This document shows positions 1-7,705 of a stretch of DNA of 35,213 bases, one piece after another. The stretch's first letter is position 1. Each line of letters opens with the position of its first letter. A program made the position numbers and the translations under genes. The notes beneath the pieces were generated by a model. It was not told where the DNA came from. It did not search any database and saw only the letters and a list, made by a program, of their open reading frames with translations. Source of the stretch: Candidatus Latescibacterota bacterium (GTDB lineage: Bacteria; Latescibacterota; Latescibacteria; Latescibacterales; Latescibacteraceae); contig JAFGMP010000324.1 in the NCBI GenBank assembly GCA_016927495.1, positions 1 to 35,213 of the forward strand, given 5' to 3'.

Positions 1-153
1 ATTTATGAAATGCTGGACTTGTTTGACGGCAAACGCACTAATGATGATGTCTGTGATATATTGCTTGAAAAGGATAAAAAAATTCCAACCGATGATTTAT
101 TACTGTCCATGTACAGGTTAAGAATACTCATAACAGATGAAGATGAACAGTAA
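1..153 (+). CDS. C-terminal end of a cysteine-rich family protein (partial)
   Basis: Frame 1 is open from the first base to a TAA at 151-153, giving 50 residues; the start lies outside the window. The residues match the C-terminus of the protein at 295-1380: IYEMLDLFDG here against IYDMIDYFDG there, then a conserved ND, a shared DLL, and RILI near the end. It is therefore the tail of a tandem paralog. The fragment resembles a small winged-helix or PqqD-like segment. The cysteine-rich part expected upstream cannot be seen, so its presence is inferred from the paralog only. Function unknown. Confidence 0.8.
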   Translation: MYEMLDLFDGKRTNDDVCDILLEKDKKIPTDDLLLSMYRLRILITDEDEQ

Positions 154-294
154 AACCGAAGCGCTAAATTATAGTAAAAAGATAAGTAGCATAATAATTT
201 TCTGCGATTGAATTTATGATTAGCATTGTACATGAAACAATCATAAGGGCACATACTACATCAAAAAGAGTAATCAGAAATCTTAGAGGTTGTT

Positions 295-1380
295 ATGGAT
301 GTTCAAAAATTGAATGATGTGCTTCCCGATGTGTATAAAAGTTTTCTCTCTCCTTTTTTCGAGTCTGCAATTCCTGTTGAGAGCGCTGCTACCTGTAGTG
401 ATTGTGTAATGCTCAAACACCACGGAACGGGCTACCTGGAAGGCAATTTTTTTTCAAAAGATGCGAAATGTTGTACATTTCATCCCATGCTTTCAAATTA
501 CCTGATCGGAGCTATTCTTACCGGTAATAGTCCGGAATATGAATGCGGCCGCAAAAGGTTGCGTGAAAAAATCAAACAAAAGATCGGGGTTCTTCCGCAC
601 GGAATTATTCCACCTCCGAAATACTCCCTGTTAAGAAAACACAGTCAGATTAACTCGTTCGGTAAAACGAAACAACTTGTATGCCCTTATTATATATCAC
701 GGGAAGGAGCCTGCGCTGTCTGGCCATACTCCGGTTCATTATGTAATACATGGTTCTGTAAATATGCTGCCGGACAGGAAGGTAAGACGTTCTGGACCGC
801 TCTGAAAGAATATATGGAAGGTGTGGAAAAAACGTTAATCCACTTTGTTCTTCATAATACGGGTTTTGAATCCCACCAAATTATCAGGATTGAATCTCAG
901 GATAATCCGTTAACAATTGAGGAACTTGATGATCTGCCGCCAGATAAAGAAACATATCGTTCCATTTGGGGAGAATGGGGCGGTAGAGAAGAGGAGTTAT
1001 ACAGGGAATCTTACCGTCTCATAACAGAACTTACTCCGGAGAAATTTGATTACATCGAGGGTATTGCACAAAAAATTCAACGGGAAAATATTATCAAAGC
1101 ATATAAAAGGATGATGGAGCCTCAATTACCTGAAAAACTCATGCGCAATCCATTTCTCAGAGTGTCAAAAACCGGTGACGAATCATATGCACTGGTCGGT
1201 TACTCCTCGCTCGATCCTTTGGAAGTTCCGAAAAGAATATATGATATGATCGATTATTTCGATGGCATTCACTCAAACGATAAGATTTGTGAACTCATCC
1301 GTGACCGGATGAACATCCAGCCTTCCGAGGATTTACTGATCACTCTGTATCAATTCCGTATTCTGATAGAAAACAAATAA
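295..1380 (+). CDS. Cysteine-rich protein of unknown function, probable metal/Fe-S site plus C-terminal helical domain
   Basis: 361 residues, ATG preceded by GAGG five bases upstream. There is no signal peptide or membrane segment, so it is probably cytoplasmic. Nine cysteines fall in the first 155 residues: CxxC at 34/37, adjacent CC at 59/60, C84, C130, C140, C150 and C155. This spacing recalls YkgJ-like zinc/iron-cluster proteins, but I do not recognise the exact family. The last 50 residues resemble a PqqD-like or winged-helix module and are shared with the partial gene just upstream, so the two are tandem duplicates 141 bp apart. Co-ordination of a metal or Fe-S cluster is inferred from cysteine pattern only. 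The next gene is convergent, so this pair forms its own unit. Confidence 0.8.
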   Translation: MDVQKLNDVLPDVYKSFLSPFFESAIPVESAATCSDCVMLKHHGTGYLEGNFFSKDAKCCTFHPMLSNYLIGAILTGNSPEYECGRKRLREKIKQKIGVLPHGIIPPPKYSLLRKHSQINSFGKTKQLVCPYYISREGACAVWPYSGSLCNTWFCKYAAGQEGKTFWTALKEYMEGVEKTLIHFVLHNTGFESHQIIRIESQDNPLTIEELDDLPPDKETYRSIWGEWGGREEELYRESYRLITELTPEKFDYIEGIAQKIQRENIIKAYKRMMEPQLPEKLMRNPFLRVSKTGDESYALVGYSSLDPLEVPKRIYDMIDYFDGIHSNDKICELIRDRMNIQPSEDLLITLYQFRILIENK

Positions 1381-1399
1381 AAAGCTTGATTTATTAAAT

Positions 1400-2707
1400 T
1401 TACTTTTGTTTGGTAACTGCAGGATGCCCTGAGATAGTATTATTATTTTCCACTATCCTCAGAGCATTTTCCCCAATAAAAACAGCTCCGACCTGATTAC
1501 CTTTACCCGTTGATCGGATGATATTTCCATCGATTGTTAAATCATAAGTGACACCTCCAATATAAAAGCCATATGCTTTAAATTCGGTTGAACCGTTATT
1601 TTCTATAATGTTCTTACGGAATGTGTTTCGATGACCACCATTCTCCTCGGTTTCGTCACGAAAATTCACACCGTGCTGTGCGTTCTCATATATGTGATTA
1701 TTTTCGAAAATATTGTCGGTGTCCTTGTGTCCAATAGAAATACCGAATCGGCCGTTATTATAAATAACATTGTTTCTGAACGTTCCGTTCTGTACCCTCC
1801 AGCACAGAAAGATTCCGTCCGCTTCGTTATGATGGCTGCGGCAATCCTCGATGCATGTGGTATCGGAGCCTGTCCCCGGATGAAAGCCCAGACCGGTACC
1901 GTACTCAGCCTCGCATTTGCGTACAGTGATATTTTCCGTAGTCTGCCAACTGAAACTGTCACCGTTGAAATTTCGCACAGTGACGTTTTCAACGATAACA
2001 TTACGTGCTCTGTACAGATATACTCCTCCCCCGATACAACCGCTGATAATGTCGTTGTTCGATTTGTTTCCGTCCACTACAAGATTTTCGATACGGACAT
2101 TTTCAACCCCGTTGCCTTCAATAATGGAGCCGCTCGTTGTAATCGTACCGTTTGCAGCCGCATAATAATCACGTACGAGCTTGGAATCAAAATAGATGAC
2201 ATTACCCTCTACACTGGTTATCCTTGCCGTTGTATGGTCCCAGCAGTCATTATGAACATCGTCGTATAAAAGAATGCCCATTCCCGGTTTTAATCCCGAT
2301 GCGTCCTTCACGGTGGCTTTGAACATCCCGTAGTCAGCATCGATCACAAAATTTGTTCTGAAAGCATCAATTTTGTGAAGCACTGTTGAACTACCTGATC
2401 CAATAAAATTAATGTTATTATAGAGTTTCACCGGCGCATCTATTTCATACCGGCCTGGGCCGAGCCTGACTGTTCCGCCGCCTTTTAAATCGAGGGCATC
2501 CATGGCTATCTGAATAGACCGTGTAGTGAAACCCGGAATATCTGCATCGGGACCTCCGACCGTGATCTCCTTTGTTTCTTTTTTGGGATTTACGAGTCCT
2601 TCGACAGCAAAAGAAACCGATGACGCAATGAGATTTAAAGTCAAAATGCATACAAAAAACATAAACATCCTGAGGGATGATGATTTAGATTGTTCTGTAT
2701 AATTCAT
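1400..2707 (-). CDS. Secreted right-handed parallel beta-helix protein (pectate-lyase/NosD-like)
   Basis: 435 residues. A Sec signal peptide covers about residues 15-34 (hydrophobic stretch ending SSVSFA before VEG). The rest is a run of short asparagine-rich turns typical of single-stranded right-handed beta-helix proteins, with repeated NN, ENN and RNN turns such as ENNHIYENAQHG and RKNIIENNGS. An early segment around residues 50-90 (GGTVRLGPGRYEI) is the usual cap of pectate-lyase superfamily proteins. Such proteins are polysaccharide lyases, hydrolases or epimerases, but no catalytic set specific to one CAZy family could be fixed by eye. It starts 39 bp after the amidohydrolase stop on the same strand, so the two are probably co-transcribed. 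It likely acts on a polysaccharide in the periplasm or outside the cell. Confidence 0.85.
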   Translation of the reverse strand: MNYTEQSKSSSLRMFMFFVCILTLNLIASSVSFAVEGLVNPKKETKEITVGGPDADIPGFTTRSIQIAMDALDLKGGGTVRLGPGRYEIDAPVKLYNNINFIGSGSSTVLHKIDAFRTNFVIDADYGMFKATVKDASGLKPGMGILLYDDVHNDCWDHTTARITSVEGNVIYFDSKLVRDYYAAANGTITTSGSIIEGNGVENVRIENLVVDGNKSNNDIISGCIGGGVYLYRARNVIVENVTVRNFNGDSFSWQTTENITVRKCEAEYGTGLGFHPGTGSDTTCIEDCRSHHNEADGIFLCWRVQNGTFRNNVIYNNGRFGISIGHKDTDNIFENNHIYENAQHGVNFRDETEENGGHRNTFRKNIIENNGSTEFKAYGFYIGGVTYDLTIDGNIIRSTGKGNQVGAVFIGENALRIVENNNTISGHPAVTKQK

Positions 2708-2746
2708 AACCTGTGATTTCCTTTGTTTAGATTCAATTATTATACA

Positions 2747-4111
2747 TTAAAAATACTGGCCGGATGGGTTGACCCAGTAAGCAGAATCTTTTGGCGCATT
2801 TTCCCAGTACGGATAGCTCAGGCCATAGGGATCGAAACCGATTTTGCCGCCCGATAATGTCAAAATATTATAAATTTTCTGATCTCCGAAATTTTTGCCT
2901 CCGCTGGTATCGACGTAACTGAAATCTCCCTTCAGCACTTCGAAAACGGCAACATCCGCCGTGTGCCCGACGGTCAACTGTCCCAGTTCCGGTCGGTTCA
3001 TTATCCGAGCCGGATTTATGGTTGAACGGAGAATAACATCTTCGATCGGCAAACCCATACAGAGGAATTTTGATATAACATTTGCCATGTTAACCACCGG
3101 ACCGCAGGTATTGTCACCGTGCAGGTCGGTGCTGATCGTATTCGGACGAAATCCCTGTTGTATGGCCGGAACCGCATTTCTGTATACGAAACTTCCGGCG
3201 CCGTGCCCAACATCGAAAATAAAGCCGCGTTCCTGAGCCTTAAACAAGTCCTGATTGACTTTACCGTTTTCATCTATTATGGGGAAATGCCGTGCGAAAA
3301 CATGGGTATGAATATCGCCGGGCCTCCCTTTTTCAAGGATGAGTTCGCGGTATGACCGTGCAGGATAGCCATCGGAAGGCTTCCTCGGGAAAAAGTCGAA
3401 CATAACCGGCAGACCGGCGCGTCGTCCTGCTTCAATTACTGCATCGACCGATGCCCATGGAGTATGAATTTTATCATATGGTGGTGTAGTCCAGTAATGA
3501 GCGGTTTTAAATCCTATAATTATGTCCGGATAGGTTTGAGCCATTTCGACCATTGACGGGATTTTGTATTGAGCCGGATCCTGTTCACCTTTATCATTCA
3601 TTCCGGTCGCTGAAATATTAAGCAACGCAAGAGTACGTACTTTGGACATGTCGATGAGTTTCTTAAACTGTTCGAAAGTCTCTGCACCGGAACTGCCGAC
3701 ATCGAGTACGGTCGTAACGCCCGAAGGAAAGCAAATATCGCTGAATCGTACCCATTGATATGAAGTGGTTAAATCCGTATAAAAGCCATGGGCATGCATA
3801 TCGATGAAACCGGGTGTCACATATAATTCGGATACATCAATTGTCTTTTTCGATTCGTTTTGCGGAATATTGGCGCTGATTCCTGCAATATTCCCATCAG
3901 TAATTGCAACATCCATTTTACTGTTAATATTGTTTGCCGGATCGATTACATGGCCGCCTTTTAACAGAAGGTCGTATCTGCCTGTTTCCTGAATGCTAAA
4001 AGTCTTGCGGGGTCTTTTCGCCAAAACTGATTGTGGATGCAAAAGACTGAGAGCGCTTCCTGCGGCGACTCCGCCTGCAAGTGATCTGGTTATGAATGAA
4101 CGTCGTTTCAT
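2747..4111 (-). CDS. Tat-exported amidohydrolase (COG3964-type metallohydrolase, deacetylase/D-aminoacylase-like)
   Basis: 454 residues from the ATG at 4111, which has GGGAG nine bases upstream; an in-frame start at 4177 would put 22 extra residues before the Tat motif and is rejected. The N-terminus carries a twin-arginine signal (KRRSFITRS, then a hydrophobic stretch to about residue 31). The amidohydrolase beta-barrel shows the metal pair H106/H108 in GFIDMHAHGF, a candidate carbamylated lysine K202 in GFKTAHYW, histidines H268/H270 and H303, and the terminal metal aspartate D329 in STDLHGD. COG3964 proteins are often misannotated as dihydroorotases; characterised members hydrolyse N- or O-acetyl compounds, and relatives sit beside SelA/DgaE-like enzymes, as here (7706-8947). 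The true substrate is unknown. Export is unusual for this family. Confidence 0.85.
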   Translation of the reverse strand: MKRRSFITRSLAGGVAAGSALSLLHPQSVLAKRPRKTFSIQETGRYDLLLKGGHVIDPANNINSKMDVAITDGNIAGISANIPQNESKKTIDVSELYVTPGFIDMHAHGFYTDLTTSYQWVRFSDICFPSGVTTVLDVGSSGAETFEQFKKLIDMSKVRTLALLNISATGMNDKGEQDPAQYKIPSMVEMAQTYPDIIIGFKTAHYWTTPPYDKIHTPWASVDAVIEAGRRAGLPVMFDFFPRKPSDGYPARSYRELILEKGRPGDIHTHVFARHFPIIDENGKVNQDLFKAQERGFIFDVGHGAGSFVYRNAVPAIQQGFRPNTISTDLHGDNTCGPVVNMANVISKFLCMGLPIEDVILRSTINPARIMNRPELGQLTVGHTADVAVFEVLKGDFSYVDTSGGKNFGDQKIYNILTLSGGKIGFDPYGLSYPYWENAPKDSAYWVNPSGQYF

Positions 4112-4224
4112 AATATTTTTCTCCCATTTTAGATATATATGATTTTTAATAAAAAACATCGGTATGTACTGACTCAAATTAAAGTTTTTAAAATTTGGCT
4201 ATTTTTTTAAAAAAACGCCTTGAC

Positions 4225-4233
4225 ATTATAACA
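4225..4233 (-). promoter_or_regulatory. Candidate extended -10 element for the amidohydrolase/beta-helix unit
   Basis: Read on the minus strand these nine bases are TGTTATAAT, a perfect extended -10 (TGn followed by TATAAT), about 114 bp before the amidohydrolase start at 4111. There is no good -35 at the usual distance, which extended -10 promoters can tolerate. It overlaps the plus-strand promoter and the palindrome at 4229-4243. Confidence 0.35.
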
Positions 4234-4243
4234 TAGTATGTTA
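4229..4243. promoter_or_regulatory. 15-bp perfect palindrome, candidate operator for divergent units
   Basis: TAACATA-G-TATGTTA is a perfect 7+1+7 inverted repeat. It lies inside the spacer of the plus-strand promoter and overlaps the minus-strand extended -10, exactly where a repressor would block both divergent transcripts. Short odd-centred palindromes of this size are typical of GntR- or LacI-like regulators, but no regulator gene is in the window, so the binding protein is unknown. Confidence 0.45.
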
Positions 4244-4381
4244 GTATGCAGGATAAAATATATATTATGTTTAAAGTTTTAAAAGTAATTTTTAATATCA
4301 GTTTACTAAAAATCTAATGTATAAAATTACCGGCGTGATTCATTTATCTTTTTTTCGATATTATAATCCGGGAGGACAGGT

Positions 4382-5377
4382 ATGGAAAGGCGAAAATTTA
4401 TCGGTAGTACTCTTGCAGGGAGCACAATACTGGGCGGCGCTCTCGGTTTAACAGGAACAAAAACCGCGAAAGCCAAACAATCGAATCATATGATTCTGAC
4501 CGATGATCCGATAATCGAGCGAGATGTTCCGGGTAAACCTCATGAAGGCAAAGTTCTTGCTGCAATACAGCCCCATGCCGATGATATTCCCATTTTTGCG
4601 GGGGGGCTTGTTGCCAAACTGATCAAAGAGGGATACACCGGTTATTTGATTAATACCACAAATGATGATCATGCGGGGCCGGGTTCGGTGGGAGAGACAT
4701 GCCTTGCTAATGAGCGTGACTGGGACGAGGTTGTAAAAGCGCTGGGATTGAAGAAAGTGTTCAATCTCGGGTACCGTAACCACCGTATGGAGGATATCGA
4801 TATCATCGAGATGAAAGCACGACTTATATTCCTGATCAGAACGCTTAAGGTCGATACGGTTATCGGATATGATCCATGGGGACTGTATGAAGAAAATCCC
4901 GACCATTATGTTACCGCCCAGGCAGTCGAAGCGGCATGTTGGATGGCAGGTGGGGGAAAAGATTATCCGGAACATTTCAGGGCAGGTTTACAACCTCATT
5001 CTGTTCGGGAAAAGTATTATCATGCACGCGGACCTCAGATTATCAACTGTATTGTTGATATAAGCTCAGTTATTGACAAGAAGATCGAGTCAAATATAGC
5101 CAATAAGGCACAGGGACCAGCAGGTAATAATGGTGTAAATCTCAGGGAAAGGCTAAAAAAAGAGAACAAAAAGCTTCCCGTTTTTGGCAATGACGACCAC
5201 ACTGCAAATTTCCAGTATATTAAGCAGTTTTTACTCGAAGATGAAAAAGAATTGGGTAAACAGTTCGGATTTGAATACGCAGAAGCATTTCACTATATCG
5301 GGCCGCGTGATAAATTAAGAAGTTACACTCCGACTATGGATGACTACATCAAAAACAGCGCTGTGCCGCTGAGGTGA
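4382..5377 (+). CDS. Tat-exported PIG-L/LmbE family deacetylase, copy 1
   Basis: 331 residues; strong ribosome site GGGAGGACAGGT directly before the ATG. The N-terminus is a Tat-type signal (ERRKFIGS, hydrophobic core, cleavage near residue 31). The Rossmann-like LmbE fold follows: zinc motif H65-A-D67-D68 (family AHPDD, with H65 and D68 as ligands and D67 as general base), NTTNDDHAG around residue 91, and the third ligand H175 in ENPDHYVTAQ. Family members remove N-acetyl groups from GlcNAc-containing compounds such as GlcNAc-PI, mycothiol precursors and chitobiose; the substrate here is unknown. It is the first gene of a plus-strand operon and is a tandem paralog of the next gene (shared DVPGKPH and the NPDH region). 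Export points to an extracytoplasmic acetylated amino-sugar substrate. Confidence 0.88.
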   Translation: MERRKFIGSTLAGSTILGGALGLTGTKTAKAKQSNHMILTDDPIIERDVPGKPHEGKVLAAIQPHADDIPIFAGGLVAKLIKEGYTGYLINTTNDDHAGPGSVGETCLANERDWDEVVKALGLKKVFNLGYRNHRMEDIDIIEMKARLIFLIRTLKVDTVIGYDPWGLYEENPDHYVTAQAVEAACWMAGGGKDYPEHFRAGLQPHSVREKYYHARGPQIINCIVDISSVIDKKIESNIANKAQGPAGNNGVNLRERLKKENKKLPVFGNDDHTANFQYIKQFLLEDEKELGKQFGFEYAEAFHYIGPRDKLRSYTPTMDDYIKNSAVPLR

Positions 5378-5468
5378 AATAATTTGAAATCAAATGAGGG
5401 TTGTATTAACATGACCACAAAAAAATTATGATATATTCTTAAAAACCGAATTTTTGAGGAAAAATAAT

Positions 5469-6440
5469 ATGGAAAGAAAAAATATATTTGGTAAAGCGAT
5501 GGCGGCGGGTGCCTTACTCGGCGGCGGTATGGGATTAGGTGGCCCCGAAGAGGCACTGGCTAACCGGGCTGATGTCGGAGAAGTCGTAGTCGAAAAAGAT
5601 GTACCGGGCAAACCCCATAAAGGTAAAGTTTTGCTGGCGATACATGCGCATCTCGATGATATACCGTACTATTGTGCCGGTACATGCGCAAAGCTCATCA
5701 ATGAGGGATATACCGGATATCTGCTCAGGACAAGCAATGATGAGAAATGCGGTGGGGGGACAAACGCCGAAAATATACTGAGCAACGAACAGGAAAACAT
5801 AAAAATGGCCAAAGTACTTGGTTTTACCGATGTGTTCGACTTTTATTACCGTAACCACCGGATGAACAATATTTCGACACAGGAATTTCGGTCACGGTTA
5901 GTTTTTCTGTACAGACTGCTCAAAGTCGATACGGTTATTACATTCAATCCGTGGGGCCACGGTGAAGAAAATCCCGACCACTGGGTAACAGGCCGTGTGG
6001 CTGAAGAGGCATGCTGGATGTCCGGCATGGGCAACGATTACCCGGAACACATGGAAGCAGGTATAAAACCTTACGGTGTAAAGGAACGGTACTATTTTGT
6101 AGGAAGACCGGGCCAGCCGTACAATCGTGTTGTAGATATCAGTTCATCGATCGAACAGAAGATTCAATCACTTGTCGAATGCAAATCACAGGGCGGTGGC
6201 AACAGAGGTGCAGAACTCAGGGCTGAGTTGGCAAAAAAGGGTAAACGTCTGCCAATATTAGGAAATGATGATGAAACGGCAAACCGTGAGTATGTCAGGC
6301 AATTTTATCTTGATGAATACAGGGAATTAGGGCAACAGTACGGTCTTGAGTACGCCGAACCGTTTTACTATATTGACCTGAGACGGCAGGGAAAATCCAG
6401 GGAAGAAAAATATATTGAAAAGAATGTGGTGAATTTATAA
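5469..6440 (+). CDS. Exported PIG-L/LmbE family deacetylase, copy 2
   Basis: 323 residues. The ATG at 5469 is chosen because TGAGGA lies eight bases upstream; a TTG at 5454 would overlap that ribosome site. The signal region (MERKNIFGKA, then a glycine/alanine-rich core to about residue 31) looks like the Tat leader of the preceding gene but with only one arginine of the twin pair, so Tat use is less certain. Zinc motif H61-L-D63-D64 and third ligand H171 in ENPDHWVTG are kept. It shares long blocks with copy 1 (DVPGKPHKGK, YRNHRM, LKVDTVI), showing a tandem duplication followed by divergence. It starts 91 bp after copy 1 and ends 24 bp before the RidA gene, so it is part of the same operon. 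Substrate unknown. Confidence 0.87.
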   Translation: MERKNIFGKAMAAGALLGGGMGLGGPEEALANRADVGEVVVEKDVPGKPHKGKVLLAIHAHLDDIPYYCAGTCAKLINEGYTGYLLRTSNDEKCGGGTNAENILSNEQENIKMAKVLGFTDVFDFYYRNHRMNNISTQEFRSRLVFLYRLLKVDTVITFNPWGHGEENPDHWVTGRVAEEACWMSGMGNDYPEHMEAGIKPYGVKERYYFVGRPGQPYNRVVDISSSIEQKIQSLVECKSQGGGNRGAELRAELAKKGKRLPILGNDDETANREYVRQFYLDEYRELGQQYGLEYAEPFYYIDLRRQGKSREEKYIEKNVVNL

Positions 6441-6464
6441 CCGATATTATTAAGGGGGAATTGT

Positions 6465-7679
6465 ATGAAAAAGAACGTATTAGGTACTATCCTGGTTTTG
6501 ATGGTAATGGCAGGTTTTGCTCAATTGATATTTGCCGAACTTCCCGAAAAGAAGTTCGCGACAACAGACGGTTCCAGACCCGGCGGTTTGTTTGTTCCGG
6601 GTGTAATGATCGGTAAAACCCTGTACATATCAGGCAAAGGTGATTATAAACCCGGTGAACCATATCCGGTGAAAGTCAGAAATTGTCTGAATGAGGTTCG
6701 CAAGACCTTACAGGTTATGGGAATGGATTATGAAAATATCGTAACATCGTTTTGCTATCTCGAAGAACCCGACCGTTACGCCGAATTTAACGAAGTTTAT
6801 GCCGAGTTTTTCCCGAAAGACCCTCCGGCACGGACTACCCTTGGCGTTCCGAAAGTACCCGGCGATTCGCGAATAGAAATTACCTGTATAGCATATGCCG
6901 ATCTTTCGGAGAAAAAAAGAATCGGAACACCGCCTGAGGGATTCCCGTTCAGCCCGGGTATTTTAGCGGGAAATACCCTATATATATCCGGAAAAGGCGA
7001 CCAGCTTCCCGACGGCAAGCATCCCGATACGTTTGAGGAGCAGGTCAGACAGGCGATGAAAAATGTCGGATCTGTCTTGAAAGAAGCCGGACTAAATTTT
7101 GAGAATGTGGTATTGAGCAGAGTATATATCGACAATTATGATAATTATGGAATTGTCAATAAGGTCTACAGCGAGTTTTTCGAGTATGGCAACGAACCAG
7201 CCCGTGAGACAGTATTTGTCGACTGGATACCAGGAGGATCGCACATCGAGATAACCTGTATTGCAACATCCGACCTGTCGATCCGTAAGGTGGTTCGTCC
7301 CAAAAGCATGTCGTTCGGCCCGGAGGAAATAGCGATGACGGCAAGCCCGGCAGTATGGGCTGGTAATACACTTTACATCTCATCCATATCGGGTTTTGTG
7401 CCTGAGGAAGGAATAACCAGTGTTGACCTTGGAACTCAGACACACCAGATGGCGAAAAACCACATCGATATTTTAAATGAAGCCGGATTGCGACTCGAAG
7501 ATATTGTTTCAGGAAATGTTTACCTGCGAAATATTAATGATTATGCACCATTCAATGAAATATACAAAGAGTATTTTACCAAAGGGCCCGGTGTACGGAC
7601 CTGTTTGATGCCGAATTCAGGGTATGAGAAAAATGATATCCGGGTTCGAGCATCGTTTATTGCTGCAAAAACCAAATAA
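6465..7679 (+). CDS. Secreted protein with three tandem RidA/YjgF domains
   Basis: 404 residues, with AAGGGGG six bases before the ATG. A Sec signal peptide covers residues 1-24 (ending LIFA before ELPEK). Three RidA-like domains follow at about 30-148, 152-272 and 285-403. Each has the TLYISG strand and the arginine that binds the substrate carboxylate in RidA: R123 (DPPARTT), R247 (NEPARET) and R378 (GPGVRTC). RidA proteins hydrolyse reactive enamines/imines released by PLP-dependent ammonia-lyases, normally in the cytoplasm as trimers of single domains of about 130 residues. Here one chain could supply a whole trimer, and it is exported. It lies 26 bp before a PLP enzyme gene, which matches that role. 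Domain 3 is the most divergent. Confidence 0.9.
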   Translation: MKKNVLGTILVLMVMAGFAQLIFAELPEKKFATTDGSRPGGLFVPGVMIGKTLYISGKGDYKPGEPYPVKVRNCLNEVRKTLQVMGMDYENIVTSFCYLEEPDRYAEFNEVYAEFFPKDPPARTTLGVPKVPGDSRIEITCIAYADLSEKKRIGTPPEGFPFSPGILAGNTLYISGKGDQLPDGKHPDTFEEQVRQAMKNVGSVLKEAGLNFENVVLSRVYIDNYDNYGIVNKVYSEFFEYGNEPARETVFVDWIPGGSHIEITCIATSDLSIRKVVRPKSMSFGPEEIAMTASPAVWAGNTLYISSISGFVPEEGITSVDLGTQTHQMAKNHIDILNEAGLRLEDIVSGNVYLRNINDYAPFNEIYKEYFTKGPGVRTCLMPNSGYEKNDIRVRASFIAAKTK

Positions 7680-7705
7680 CTATCATGTTGATAGGAGGAA
7701 ATACA

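Larger units (their letters stand above)
4220..4247 (+). promoter_or_regulatory. Candidate sigma70-type promoter for the deacetylase operon
   Basis: A perfect TTGACA (-35) at 4220-4225 is followed after 16 bases by TAGTAT (-10) at 4242-4247, about 135 bp before the first deacetylase ATG. An alternative -10, TATGCA at 4245-4250, would give a 19-base spacer. The surrounding 200 bases are very AT-rich, so the -10 choice is weak; the -35 match and its position in a divergent intergenic region support it. Confidence 0.4.

Noticed and set aside
1631..2269. 212-aa open frame on the plus strand opposite the beta-helix gene
   Set aside because: It has no family character, and the opposite strand has a clear signal peptide and beta-helix turns; the frame is open because of the repeat-like codon pattern.
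2747..4111. Annotation as dihydroorotase
   Set aside because: No pyrimidine genes are nearby, the protein has a Tat signal, and COG3964 members are known to be misnamed this way.
4448..4975. 175-aa open frame on the minus strand opposite the first PIG-L gene
   Set aside because: It is antisense to the zinc-motif region of an intact family member and shows no domain of its own.
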